DNA from: Burkholderia sp. USMB20
GTDB taxonomy: Bacteria > Pseudomonadota > Gammaproteobacteria > Burkholderiales > Burkholderiaceae
NCBI RefSeq assembly: GCF_000949135.2
Contig: NZ_JTAN02000017.1
Location: 124,001 to 188,000, forward strand
Direction: 5' to 3'
Length of the DNA: 64,000 bases
Below are positions 27,898 through 36,777 of the stretch, in pieces. Under the pieces are notes generated by a model. The model made no database searches, was not told the origin of the DNA, and saw nothing but the letters and a program-made list of their open reading frames with translations. The translations under genes and the position numbers were made by a program. Numbering within the stretch: position 1 is the first letter of the stretch; every line of letters starts with the position of its first letter.

Positions 27898-28590
27898 GTG
27901 ACTGGATCTTCGGGCCGCGCGTGGCGGCTCAAGCCCCTGCTGATCGTCGTGCTGGCCATCGCCGTTTTGGTGGCGATCGGCTATGCGTACGCATCGCCGT
28001 ATGTCGCGCTCGGTCGCCTGAAATCGGCGATCGATGCGCGCGATGCGCAATCGGTCAGCGAATATGTCGACTTTCCGTCGCTGCGCATCAGCCTGAAGCA
28101 GCAGGTCACGGAAGAGTTGATGCACCGGATCGACGCGGTGAAGAAGGACAACCCGTTCGCGGTGATCGGCGCGCTGATCGGCTCTGCATTGATCGGCCCG
28201 CTCGTCGATGCGTATGCGACACCGGAAGGCGTCGCGGCGCTGATGAGCGGCATTCCCCCGCGCGGTAATCCGGGCGAGCGGCCACCCGAATGGTCGGGCC
28301 CGCCGTCAGGCGGTGCGCCTGGCAGCGCATCGGCCGCACCGCCGGCCAATCCGGCGAGCACACCCGTACCGGGCAGCAATGCCTCGGTCGCGTCCGCGCC
28401 GGCCCCCGCATCCGCGCCAGCCGGCCCGGGCGACACGCGCCATCCGCAGCAAACGAGCGCCGGCTACCGGAATATCGATGAATTTGTCGTGACCTACCAG
28501 CGCAGTGCCGACGGCACGCGCTATGCGGCGATCTTCCACCGCTTCGGCCTGTTTTCATGGAAGCTGTCCGCGATCGACCTGCACGCGTGA
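27898..28590 (+). CDS. DUF2939-type membrane-anchored protein
   Basis: 230 aa from the GTG at 27898, which has GGAGG at proper spacing. A single N-terminal membrane helix (KPLLIVVLAIAVLVAIGYAY) is followed directly by SPYVALGRLKSAIDARDAQS and VSEYVDFPSLRISLKQQV, the DUF2939 signature. A Pro/Ala/Ser-rich linker at about 140-185 separates this from a C-terminal strand region (NIDEFVVTYQRSADGTRYAA). Likely periplasm-facing; function unknown. It starts 29 bp after the previous gene, so it may belong to the lexA transcript. Confidence 0.8.
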   Translation: MTGSSGRAWRLKPLLIVVLAIAVLVAIGYAYASPYVALGRLKSAIDARDAQSVSEYVDFPSLRISLKQQVTEELMHRIDAVKKDNPFAVIGALIGSALIGPLVDAYATPEGVAALMSGIPPRGNPGERPPEWSGPPSGGAPGSASAAPPANPASTPVPGSNASVASAPAPASAPAGPGDTRHPQQTSAGYRNIDEFVVTYQRSADGTRYAAIFHRFGLFSWKLSAIDLHA

Positions 28591-28682
28591 GCGGTCGCGA
28601 TCGGGATCGATGCCGCTGCGGCGGCACGGCGAGCGACCGGCGCGGATCGCAGGACAACCCGGCCGGTCACACGATCACAGTG

Positions 28683-29180
28683 TCACTTGCCGCTCGCGGT
28701 GGCCGCTTCGCGTTCGCGCGCGATCTCGGCCTTTTGCTCTTCCGCTGACGAACACGCGACCAGAATGCTGCAGTTCACGCGATCGAGCAGTTGCGTATTG
28801 CCCGACCCCATCCACCATCTCGACAATCCGCTGCGGCACCGATGGCCGACAACGACGAGGTCGGCCTTCAACTCGGTTGCGAGATTCGCGATTTCGTCGA
28901 TCGGATAACCGAACGCAAAATGGCCTTCGGCCTGGACGCCACGCTCGCGCAGCCAGTTCACGCCTTCCTGCAGGATCTCGCGCGCGGTTTCCTCGAAGCG
29001 GCCGCAGGCGACGTCGGTCAGCAGCCCCGCGCTTTGCGCGATGCTCGAGCGCATGTCGACGACCGACAGCAAATGCGTTTCCGCCTTCAGGTCCAGCGCG
29101 AGATTCGCACCGCACCGCAAGGCCTTGCGCCCTTCGAGCGTGCCGTCGTAGCACAGCAGAATCTTGTTGTAGCTAGCCAT
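28683..29180 (-). CDS. Universal stress protein, UspA family
   Basis: 165 aa single Usp domain: YNKILLCYDGTLEGRKALRC at the start and VVVGHRCRSGLSRWWMGSGN near the end. The nucleotide-binding motif of ATP-type Usps is G-x2-G-x9-G-S/T. Here the second glycine is a cysteine (GHRC then nine residues then GS), so ATP binding may be altered. A 20-residue charged C-terminal tail (AEEQKAEIAREREAATASGK) extends past the domain. Convergent with the DUF2939 gene, divergent from nodI. It probably belongs to stress survival in the cytoplasm. Confidence 0.9.
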   Translation of the reverse strand: MASYNKILLCYDGTLEGRKALRCGANLALDLKAETHLLSVVDMRSSIAQSAGLLTDVACGRFEETAREILQEGVNWLRERGVQAEGHFAFGYPIDEIANLATELKADLVVVGHRCRSGLSRWWMGSGNTQLLDRVNCSILVACSSAEEQKAEIAREREAATASGK

Positions 29181-29507
29181 GAGACCTCCCTATCGCGACA
29201 ACGTGCCCTATGCACTCATCATGGTGCGCCGCAATTCCGGACGCAAGGGATGGAAAACGCTGATTCGCCACGCGGGGCGCGTCGGCGATGATGCGGTGCA
29301 CGATCCGTGCGCGCATGCACCGTCGCGCGCGTGCGCGCCCTGAAGAGACGCAGCCGATGCACTAGAATGGCCCGTTCGTGTCCTCGACGTGCGTTCGCCC
29401 CGGTCATGCCCATGTGACACGCATTCGCCCGATCCGTTCGCCGAGCGGCATGCCCATCCGGCCGGCCGCGAAACGCGTCCGCGCCTGCCTACAACGACAA
29501 CCTGCCC
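29181..29507. other. Divergent intergenic region between usp and nodI
   Basis: 327 bp holding promoters for both directions. No coding frame, clear -35/-10 pair or long inverted repeat stands out. Confidence 0.5.
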
Positions 29508-30422
29508 ATGTCCGTTGCACCGATCGATTTCCGGAACGTCGAAAAACGCTATGGCGACAAGCTCGTCGTCAACGGCCTGTCCTTCCACGTGCAGGCCGGC
29601 GAATGCTACGGCCTGCTCGGGCCGAACGGCGCCGGCAAGACCACGACGCTGAAGATGCTGCTCGGCCTCGTGTATCCCGACGCCGGCACCATTTCACTGT
29701 GCGGCGAGCCGGTTCCGTCGCGCGCACGGCATGCGCGCCAGCGCGTCGGCGTCGTCCCGCAGTTCGACAACCTCGACCCCGACTTCACGGTCCGCGAAAA
29801 CCTGCTCGTGTTCAGCCGCTATTTCGGGATGTCGGCGCAGGCTTCACGCGCGCTGGTGCAGCCGCTGCTCGAATTCGCGAAGCTGGAAAACAAGGCCGAT
29901 GCGAAGGTCGGCGAGCTGTCGGGCGGGATGAAGCGCCGCCTGACGCTTGCGCGCGCGCTCGTCAACGATCCGGACGTGCTGGTACTCGACGAGCCGACGA
30001 CCGGGCTCGATCCGCAGGCGCGGCACCTGATGTGGGAGCGCTTGCGTTCGCTGCTCGCGCGCGGCAAGACGATCCTGATCACCACGCATTTCATGGAGGA
30101 AGCCGAGCGCCTGTGCGACCGGCTGTGCGTGATCGAGGAAGGCCGCAAGATCGCCGAAGGCGCGCCGCACGCGCTGATCGAATCTGAGATCGGCTGCGAC
30201 GTGATCGAGATCTACGGGCCGGACCCGGTCGCGCTGCGCGACGAGTTGACGCCGTTCGCGAAACGCACCGAGATCAGCGGCGAGACGCTGTTCTGCTACG
30301 TGAGCGATCCCGAGCCGCTCAGCGCCCGGCTCAAGGGTCGCACGGGATTGCGCTATCTGCATCGTCCGGCCAATCTGGAAGACGTGTTCCTGCGGCTCAC
30401 GGGCCGCGAAATGCAGGACTGA
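29508..30422 (+). CDS. nodI: ABC exporter ATP-binding protein, NodI type
   Basis: 304 aa. ABC ATPase with Walker [21 protein letters not shown], signature [20 protein letters not shown] and Walker [21 protein letters not shown]. The C-terminal extension ([20 protein letters not shown]) is typical of NodI/DrrA-type exporters. NodIJ in rhizobia export lipo-chitooligosaccharides. Homologues are widespread in non-nodulating Burkholderia, where the natural substrate is not established. The partner permease starts 7 bp downstream, so they form one operon. Confidence 0.9.
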   Translation: MSVAPIDFRNVEKRYGDKLVVNGLSFHVQAGECYGLLGPNGAGKTTTLKMLLGLVYPDAGTISLCGEPVPSRARHARQRVGVVPQFDNLDPDFTVRENLLVFSRYFGMSAQASRALVQPLLEFAKLENKADAKVGELSGGMKRRLTLARALVNDPDVLVLDEPTTGLDPQARHLMWERLRSLLARGKTILITTHFMEEAERLCDRLCVIEEGRKIAEGAPHALIESEIGCDVIEIYGPDPVALRDELTPFAKRTEISGETLFCYVSDPEPLSARLKGRTGLRYLHRPANLEDVFLRLTGREMQD

Positions 30423-30428
30423 TCGATC

Positions 30429-31262
30429 ATGGACGCACGCAACTATTCCGCCGCCGCGCCGTCCGCACCGCCACGCGAATCCCGCTTCGCAGTCGCGCTG
30501 CCCGCGAATGCCACCAACTGGATCGCCGTGTGGCGGCGCAACTACCTCGTGTGGCGCAAGCTCGCGCTCGCGTCGCTGTTCGGCAATCTCGCCGATCCGA
30601 TGATCTACCTGTTCGGGCTGGGATTCGGGCTCGGCCTGATGCTCGGCCACGTCGACGGCGTGTCGTATATCGCGTTCCTCGCGGCCGGCACGGTCGGCTC
30701 GAGCGTGATGATGTCCGCGAGCTTCGAGTCGATGTATTCGGGCTTCTCGCGGATGCACGTGCAGCGCACCTGGGAAGCGATCATGCACACGCCGCTCGCG
30801 CTGGGCGACATCGTGCTCGGGGAGATCGTCTGGGCGGCGAGCAAGGCGCTGTTGTCGGGCGTCGCGATCATGCTCGTCGCGGGCCTGCTCGGCTATGCGC
30901 GCTTTCCGTCGATGCTCGCGGCGCTACCCGTGATCGTGCTCGCCGGCCTCGCGTTCGCGAGCACGGCGATGATCGTCACCGCGCTCGCGCCGTCCTACGA
31001 CTTCTTCATGTTCTATCAGACGCTCGTGCTGACGCCGATGCTGCTGCTGTCGGGCGTGTTCTTCCCGATCACGCAGTTGCCGCCGATCGCACAGCATGCC
31101 GCGCACGTGCTGCCGCTCGCCAACGCGGTCGAACTGATCCGGCCCGCGATGCTCGGCCGGCCGGCGACGGACGCCGGCCTGCATCTCGCGGTGCTCGCCG
31201 GTTATGCGGTCGGCGGATTCATCGTCTCCGCGTGGCTGTTCCGGCGGCGCATGATGCGCTGA
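30429..31262 (+). CDS. nodJ: ABC exporter permease, NodJ type
   Basis: 277 aa ABC-2 type permease with six membrane helices. Distinct features are [20 protein letters not shown] at the N-terminus, [16 protein letters not shown]-like TM1, [20 protein letters not shown], and the C-terminal [20 protein letters not shown] loop of NodJ proteins. It pairs with NodI to move an amphipathic molecule outward across the inner membrane. Substrate unknown. Confidence 0.9.
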   Translation: MDARNYSAAAPSAPPRESRFAVALPANATNWIAVWRRNYLVWRKLALASLFGNLADPMIYLFGLGFGLGLMLGHVDGVSYIAFLAAGTVGSSVMMSASFESMYSGFSRMHVQRTWEAIMHTPLALGDIVLGEIVWAASKALLSGVAIMLVAGLLGYARFPSMLAALPVIVLAGLAFASTAMIVTALAPSYDFFMFYQTLVLTPMLLLSGVFFPITQLPPIAQHAAHVLPLANAVELIRPAMLGRPATDAGLHLAVLAGYAVGGFIVSAWLFRRRMMR

Positions 31263-31264
31263 CG

Positions 31265-31287
31265 GCCGGCGCGCACGGCGCGCCGGC
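31265..31287. terminator. Strong stem-loop between convergent nodJ and hypothetical gene
   Basis: GCCGGCGCGC-ACG-GCGCGCCGGC, perfect 10-bp arms starting 3 bp after the nodJ stop. It has no T-run; a bidirectional terminator or mRNA-end structure is inferred. Confidence 0.5.
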
Positions 31288-31323
31288 TCGCTGCGACGAA
31301 GTGGCGACGAAGCGGCAGCGGCG

Positions 31324-31746
31324 TTACTCGTCGTCGTCGCTCCACGGAATCTCGACGTCGGTCAGGAATGCGACGGTCGCCAGCGGGCCGCCTTCGTGGC
31401 GGCCGAGCTTGCCGTCCGCACGATGCCATTCGACGCGGAACTGCGTACCCGGATCGTCGGCAACCAGATAGACCGCGCGCAGTTCTTCCGCGTCGGCTTC
31501 GTCGACCGGACCGTCGAACGACACCAGCATCTTCTGCGGCCACAGGCCGTTTACCGGATCGTAGATGCGGTCGCCCTGCGGAATCTCGATGCTGGCCTCG
31601 ACGCCGATCGTGGCGGAGGCTTCGATGATCATCGTGCCGAGCGCGTTCAGCACGGCAGTCGCCCGCGCGGAATTGGCCTGGCGGATCGCGAGATCGCCAC
31701 GTGTCAGCGCCTTTTCGAGTCGAGGATGAATCTTCGGTTGGGTCAT
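31324..31746 (-). CDS. Conserved hypothetical protein
   Basis: 140 aa, soluble, acidic C-terminus (WSDDDE). Start ATG at 31746 (MTQPKIHPRLEKALTRGDLA). There is a helical N-terminal part (RQANSARATAVLNALGTMII) and a beta-rich remainder (QKMLVSFDGPVDEADAEELR, VYLVADDPGTQFRVEWHRAD). No domain recognised. It lies downstream of the permease gene with a 224-bp gap and converges on nodJ. Confidence 0.75.
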   Translation of the reverse strand: MTQPKIHPRLEKALTRGDLAIRQANSARATAVLNALGTMIIEASATIGVEASIEIPQGDRIYDPVNGLWPQKMLVSFDGPVDEADAEELRAVYLVADDPGTQFRVEWHRADGKLGRHEGGPLATVAFLTDVEIPWSDDDE

Positions 31747-31970
31747 GCGTTTTCCTGTTTGCTTCTTGTAAAGGGCACCGCGCGCGTGAGGCGGCGGCGC
31801 CGGATGAATACGACGGTCATGCGACGGGACCGGTCGGCGCACGCCGCGGCGGCCATCGCGCAGGGTCCGGTCGCCGGCAGCCGGGCATGTCGTGCTCCGC
31901 GCCTCGATCGGCCACGCGAGCCGGACTTGTCCGGCCGTCGCGCCCGCTCGCCGTCCCGTCCGCGAGTCCG

Positions 31971-33029
31971 TCAGAACCCGAATGCGATCGCGAGCAGCCC
32001 GCTCACGATCCCGAACACGACGACGAGGCCCGTGACGATCGCCAGCATGTAAGGCTTGAACGACCGCGCGAGCATCGCGAGCGACGGCACGCTGATCGGC
32101 GGCAGCGTCATCAGCAGCGCGGCGGCCGGGCCGACGCCCATGCCGAGCGACAGCATCGCCTGGATGATCGGCACTTCACCGGCCGTCGGGATCACGAACA
32201 ACGTTCCCGCGACCGCGAACGCGATGATCCAGCCGAGATGGTTGCCGATGTCCGGGCCGATATGCGGGAACAGCCACGCGCGCGCCGCGCCGAGCAGCAG
32301 CACGAGCACGATGTATTCGGGCACGAGCCGCACGGCCATGCGTGCGAGCAGCTTCATCCAGCGGACGAACGGATTGCCTGCGGCAGCCTGTTCGGCCACC
32401 AGCGCGGCGAGTTGCGCGTCGTCGATACTGCGGTCCTCGGGACGCGCGATGCGGTTCAGCAGATAGCCGATCCCGAACACCATCGCGATGCCGAGCACGA
32501 GCCGCAACGCGCTCCAGTGCCAGCCGAGCACGAAGCCCATGAACACCAGCGCGGCCGGATTCAGCACCGTGTTGCCAAGCCAGAACGCGACCGCGCCGCC
32601 CGGCGACGCGTGCCGCGCACGCAGGCCCGCGACGACCGGCGCCGCGCAGCACGTGCACATCATGCCCGGCAGCGACAGCAGGCCGCCCGCGGCGACACTG
32701 CCGAAGCCCGTGCGGCCGAGCACGCGCGCGACCCAGTGCGCGGGCAGCAGCGCCTGCACGGCCGAACCGAGCAGCAGGCCGAGCACCATGGCCTGCCAGA
32801 TCGCCTTGCCGTACGCCCATGCGTAGTCGAGCGCCGCCTTCAGCGACGGCTCGGGCGCGCTCGCCGACGTGCCCATCAGGATCGACTGGCCGATCGAATG
32901 ATGCTCGGCGGCGACGAACGCCTTGTTGTAGTACGGGAACCATTTCACGTAGAACAGTCCCGCGACCGCGATCAGCAGGAAGGTCAGCCCAGCCGACGCC
33001 CGGACTGGGTTGGGTGCGGTGGTCGTCAT
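31971..33029 (-). CDS. UPF0718/ArsP-type integral membrane permease
   Basis: 352 aa from the ATG at 33029. Two repeats of about four helices each. The conserved Cys-rich motif LLSLPGMMCTCCAAPVVAGL is followed by SPGGAVAFWLGNTVLNPAAL, with a second half containing FVIPTAGEVPIIQAMLSLGM. This is the DUF318/permease family that includes ArsP, an organoarsenical exporter; here the substrate is unknown and could be a metal, metalloid or selenium compound. Its start overlaps an expected mnmH stop (TGA at 33026-33028), but a frameshift joins the two frames in this sequence. Confidence 0.85.
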   Translation of the reverse strand: MTTTAPNPVRASAGLTFLLIAVAGLFYVKWFPYYNKAFVAAEHHSIGQSILMGTSASAPEPSLKAALDYAWAYGKAIWQAMVLGLLLGSAVQALLPAHWVARVLGRTGFGSVAAGGLLSLPGMMCTCCAAPVVAGLRARHASPGGAVAFWLGNTVLNPAALVFMGFVLGWHWSALRLVLGIAMVFGIGYLLNRIARPEDRSIDDAQLAALVAEQAAAGNPFVRWMKLLARMAVRLVPEYIVLVLLLGAARAWLFPHIGPDIGNHLGWIIAFAVAGTLFVIPTAGEVPIIQAMLSLGMGVGPAAALLMTLPPISVPSLAMLARSFKPYMLAIVTGLVVVFGIVSGLLAIAFGF

Positions 33030-34139
33030 CGTGCGGTGGTCGTAGGGTGTGGTCGGTGTCGCTCGCGCCGCCCGCCGGCGGCCGAGCCCGGCACCGCCTG
33101 CGCGAGGGCGTCGAGGCGCGCGCGCCTTGCCGCGCCCGTCGGCGCATTCGCCGGAAAGTGAACGCCAGTGCGGGTTCGGCTTGTTGTACGTGGCGCGGTA
33201 GGTGCGCGCATAGGCGGGATCGTAATGCTTGTCGATCAGTTCGGTGAACAGCTCGGCCCGCGCGTCGGCATCGATCAGCGCATGCCAGTGCGCCACCTCG
33301 TCACGGCTGTGCAGGCCGATCAGCCGATTGAGCTGCGCCTTGAACGCGGCCGGCTCGTCGAACAGGTGGGCATAGTCGTCAAGGAGAAACGCGATGCGTT
33401 CGTCGTGCGCCGCCTCGACCTGCACCCACGGCCCGGCGTGAAACGCGTCGATCAACGCGATCGGCAGGTGCACGAGCCCGATCCTGCGGCTTTCCGATTC
33501 GACGAACACCGGCCATTCGGGGTCGAAACGCCCGAGTGTCTCGACGAGCCCCGAATCGAAGCCCTTCTGCGACGGTTGCGGCTGGCCCGGCAGCGCGCCG
33601 AGCAGCGAGCCGCGGTGGCGCGCGAGCGCCTCGAGATCGAGCGTCTGCGCCCCTTCGTCGCGCAGCGCGTTCAGCAGCCGCGTCTTGCCGCAGCCGGTAT
33701 GACCGACGAGCGCGATATAGCGAAACCGCGTCGGCAGCGTGTCGAGCGTCGCGCACACCGAGTGGCGGTACGCCTTGTAGCCGCCGTCGAGCTGGCGCGC
33801 CTGCCAGCCGATCAGGTTGAACCAGGTCGTCATCGAACCCGAGCGCTTGCCGCCGCGCCAGCAGTAGATCAGCGGCCGCCAGTTGCGCGGACGGTCTGCA
33901 AACGTGGTGTCGAGATGGCGCGCGATGTTGCGTGCGACCATCGCCGCGCCGACGCGCGTCGCTTCATACGGCGACACCTGACGGTACATCGTGCCGACGA
34001 TCACGCGCTCCTCGTTGCTGAGCACGGGCGCGTTCAGCGCGCCGGGGATGTGATCCTCGGCGAATTCGAGCGGCGTGCGCACGTCGATGATCTCGTCGAA
34101 CTCGCCGGCGCGATCGAGGGTGACAATCAGGTTCTTCAA
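33026..34139 (-). CDS. mnmH: tRNA 2-selenouridine synthase MnmH (SelU), apparent C-terminal frameshift
   Basis: MnmH converts 2-thiouridine to 2-selenouridine at the wobble base of certain tRNAs, using selenophosphate from SelD. The rhodanese domain (about 1-130) has the active-site loop IYCWRGGKRSGSM with the catalytic Cys. A P-loop GHTGCGKTRLLNAL follows at about residue 145. The start is a TTG at 34139 with a weak ribosome site. Codon usage stays MnmH-like up to HYDPAYARTYR and NPHW, then the good third-position GC bias moves to another frame (FPANAPTGAARRARLDALAQ). That frame ends at a TGA overlapping the permease start. One extra T in CGTTCAC (33161-33162 on the plus strand) would explain this. 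Read literally, the protein runs on into the permease. Confidence 0.85.
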
Positions 34140-34203
34140 TTTGGCGTCGAACAGGGGCGATGCGGCTCGGCGAGCCGCACGGGCACGGAAGGCGGATTCG
34201 CGA

Positions 34204-35157
34204 TTATCTCACGCTCGGGCGTCCCGGGCCGCGCGCGGCAACCGGCGGCGACGACGCGGCGCTCATCACGTCGATCAGATGGTCGCGAAACGCGCGCACC
34301 GACGCGGGCAGATCGCGCCCCGCCATGGTCTGCACCTGGATGCTGCGCTCGCGCAGCTGGGGGTTCGTGACGGGCACGACGACGAAGCCGTCCGCGTCGA
34401 AGCGGTCGCGTACCGATAGCAGCCCGGTGAACATGACCGCACCGGTACGCTGCGCGTAGCGGTACATCACCGCGGTGTTGTTGCTGGTCAGTTCCGGCTC
34501 GAGCATGAGCCCGTCGAGCACGCACGCGATGTCGATCAGCTGGCGCACCGTCGTGCCGGCCTCGGGCAGCACATGCGGGTGCCGGGCGACATCGGCGAGC
34601 GACACCGAATCGCGCGCCGCGAGCGGATGGTCGCGCCGCACGAGCGCGAAGACCGGCGCACGCTCCGTGTGTTCGACGCGTACGCCCTGCTCCGGCGCCA
34701 GGCTGAACGTCAGCCCGATGTCGGCATCGCCGTCGCGCACGCGCCGCGTCGCCTCCGCCGGCGACACGACCCACACCGAGAAATCGACGCCCGGGTGGCG
34801 CGCCTTGAAGCCCGCGAGCGCACCCGGCAGGAAATCGATCGCGAACCCTTCCGAGCAGGCGACCTTCAGCAGGCTGCCGTGCAGCGCCTCCAGCCCGCCG
34901 ATTTCCTTCATCACGTGCTCGGCCTCCAGTAGGCTGCGCTGCGCGAAGCCCAGCAACCGTTCGCCGGCCTCCGACAGCGCCATCCCGCGCGGCCGGCGCT
35001 CGAACAGCGGCGCGCCGAGCTCGCTTTCGAGCTTCGCGATCTGCCGGCTGATCGCCGAGACGGCCACGTGCAGCCGCGCCGATGCGTCGCTGATCGACCC
35101 GGTGCGCGCCACTTCGACGAAATACCGCAGCGCAAGACCATGCAGGAAAGCCGCCAT
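34204..35157 (-). CDS. LysR-family transcriptional regulator
   Basis: 317 aa. N-terminal winged helix HGLALRYFVEVARTGSISDA with SARLHVAVSAISRQIAKLES, then a periplasmic-binding-type effector domain (LKVACSEGFAIDFLPGALAG). The C-terminal tail is basic and Pro-rich. It is divergent from an M20 peptidase/MHS transporter pair with 163 bp between, so it most likely activates those genes in response to their substrate. The effector is unknown. Confidence 0.92.
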   Translation of the reverse strand: MAAFLHGLALRYFVEVARTGSISDASARLHVAVSAISRQIAKLESELGAPLFERRPRGMALSEAGERLLGFAQRSLLEAEHVMKEIGGLEALHGSLLKVACSEGFAIDFLPGALAGFKARHPGVDFSVWVVSPAEATRRVRDGDADIGLTFSLAPEQGVRVEHTERAPVFALVRRDHPLAARDSVSLADVARHPHVLPEAGTTVRQLIDIACVLDGLMLEPELTSNNTAVMYRYAQRTGAVMFTGLLSVRDRFDADGFVVVPVTNPQLRERSIQVQTMAGRDLPASVRAFRDHLIDVMSAASSPPVAARGPGRPSVR

Positions 35158-35320
35158 CGTTCTGTCCCCGGGCCCGTCGCGCAGGCCGCTCCGCTTTGCC
35201 TTTTCGGCAAAGAAATGTTCGAAATTCGATCATTGTGACAAAAAAAACGGCTTCCTAGAATCGATCGCACTCCCGGTCGTGCGCGCCGCGCCCGCCGGAA
35301 AACCGATACAGGAGACCGTC

Positions 35321-36742
35321 TTGAGCCGTACCGCCGCCATCCAGCACGCGCTGAACCAGTTTGAATCGGGCGCGTTCTTCACGACCCTGAGCCGCCGCGT
35401 CGGCCTGCGCACCGAAAGCCAGGACAGCGGCTCGGGCGCCGCGCTGCGCGCCTACCTGACCGACGAGATCGCACCGGAGGCCGCGCGCCTCGGCTTCACG
35501 TCGCGGATCGTCGAGAATCCGGCCGACGGCGGCGGCCCGTTCCTGCTGGCCTCGCGCCACGAGGACGACGCACTGCCGACCGTGCTGATCTACGGCCACG
35601 GCGACGTCGTGCGCGGCTACGACGCGCAATGGCGCGCGCCGCTGTCGCCGTGGACGCTGACCGTCGACGGCGATCGCTGGTACGGCCGCGGCAGTGCCGA
35701 CAACAAGGGGCAGCACACGATCAACCTGGCCGCGCTGGCGAGCGTGCTCGCCGCGCGCGGCGGCCGGCTCGGCTTCAACGCGAAACTGCTGATCGAGATG
35801 GGCGAGGAGACGGGGTCGCCGGGCCTCGACGCACTGTGCCGCCAGGAGCGCGACACGCTCGCGGCCGACGTGCTGATCGCGTCCGACGGGCCACGCGTCA
35901 CCGCCGAACGCCCCACCGTGTTCCTCGGCTCGCGCGGCTCCGTCAACTTCAAGCTCAGCCTGCGCGCCCGCGACGGCGGCCATCACTCGGGCAACTGGGG
36001 CGGCCTGCTGCGCAACCCGGCGACCGTGCTCGCGAACGCGCTCGCAAGCCTCGTCGACGCGCGCGGCGCGATCCGCGTCGCGGGGCTGCGCCCGCCGCCG
36101 ATCCCGGCCGCCGTGCGCGCCGCGCTCGCCGACCTGTCCGTCGGCGGCGGCCCCGGCGATCCGGCGCTCGACGCCGACTGGGGCGAACCGGGACTCTCCG
36201 CCGCCGAGCGCGTGTTCGGCTGGAACACGTTCGAGATCCTCGCGTTCAAGGCCGGCAATCCCGACCATCCGGTCAATGCGATTCCACCCGTCGCGTATGC
36301 GCACTGCCAGCTGCGTTTCGTGGTCGGCACCGACTGGGAGGCGCTGCATGCGCACCTGCGCGCGCATCTGGATGCGCACGGCTTCGCCGACATCGAGATC
36401 GACGTCGAACGCGGTGCACCGGCGACGCGCCTGCCGCCGGACGATCCGTGGGTCCGCTGGGCCGTCGCGTCGCTCGCGCGCACGACCGGCAAGAAGCCCG
36501 CGATCCTGCCGAACCTCGGCGGCACACTGCCGAACGAAGTGTTCGCCGACACGCTCGGGCTGCCGACGCTGTGGGTGCCGCACTCGTATCCGGCGTGCTC
36601 GCAGCACGCGCCCGACGAGCACCTGCTCGCGAGCGTCGTGCGGGAAGGACTGCAGATGATGGCCGGCCTCTTCTGGGATCTCGGCGACGCCGCGCCGCGC
36701 GTTCGCCGCGCGGCACCCGCCGCGGCCGGCGCCGCCCTGTAA
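35321..36742 (+). CDS. M20 family metallopeptidase/amidohydrolase
   Basis: 473 aa from a TTG at 35321 with AGGAG 8 bases upstream; no closer ATG exists. Di-zinc M20 ligands are visible in VLIYGHGDVVRG (His, Asp), YGRGSADNKGQHTINLAAL (bridging Asp), LLIEMGEETGSPGLDAL (catalytic Glu and ligand) and the late SYPACSQHAPDEHLL (His). A dimerisation domain lies in the middle. Such enzymes cut dipeptides or N-acyl amino acids. It is followed 35 bp later by an MHS transporter, so the pair may take up and hydrolyse one compound under LysR control. The substrate is not predictable. Confidence 0.88.
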   Translation: MSRTAAIQHALNQFESGAFFTTLSRRVGLRTESQDSGSGAALRAYLTDEIAPEAARLGFTSRIVENPADGGGPFLLASRHEDDALPTVLIYGHGDVVRGYDAQWRAPLSPWTLTVDGDRWYGRGSADNKGQHTINLAALASVLAARGGRLGFNAKLLIEMGEETGSPGLDALCRQERDTLAADVLIASDGPRVTAERPTVFLGSRGSVNFKLSLRARDGGHHSGNWGGLLRNPATVLANALASLVDARGAIRVAGLRPPPIPAAVRAALADLSVGGGPGDPALDADWGEPGLSAAERVFGWNTFEILAFKAGNPDHPVNAIPPVAYAHCQLRFVVGTDWEALHAHLRAHLDAHGFADIEIDVERGAPATRLPPDDPWVRWAVASLARTTGKKPAILPNLGGTLPNEVFADTLGLPTLWVPHSYPACSQHAPDEHLLASVVREGLQMMAGLFWDLGDAAPRVRRAAPAAAGAAL

Positions 36743-36777
36743 CGCGCTTCGCCCCCTTTCTCGGGACTGCTCACACG

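Noticed and set aside
31971-34139. A true bifunctional MnmH-permease fusion protein
   Set aside because: Third-position GC bias switches frame near 33160 and a properly overlapping stop/start exists in the other frame, so a one-base indel is the simpler explanation.
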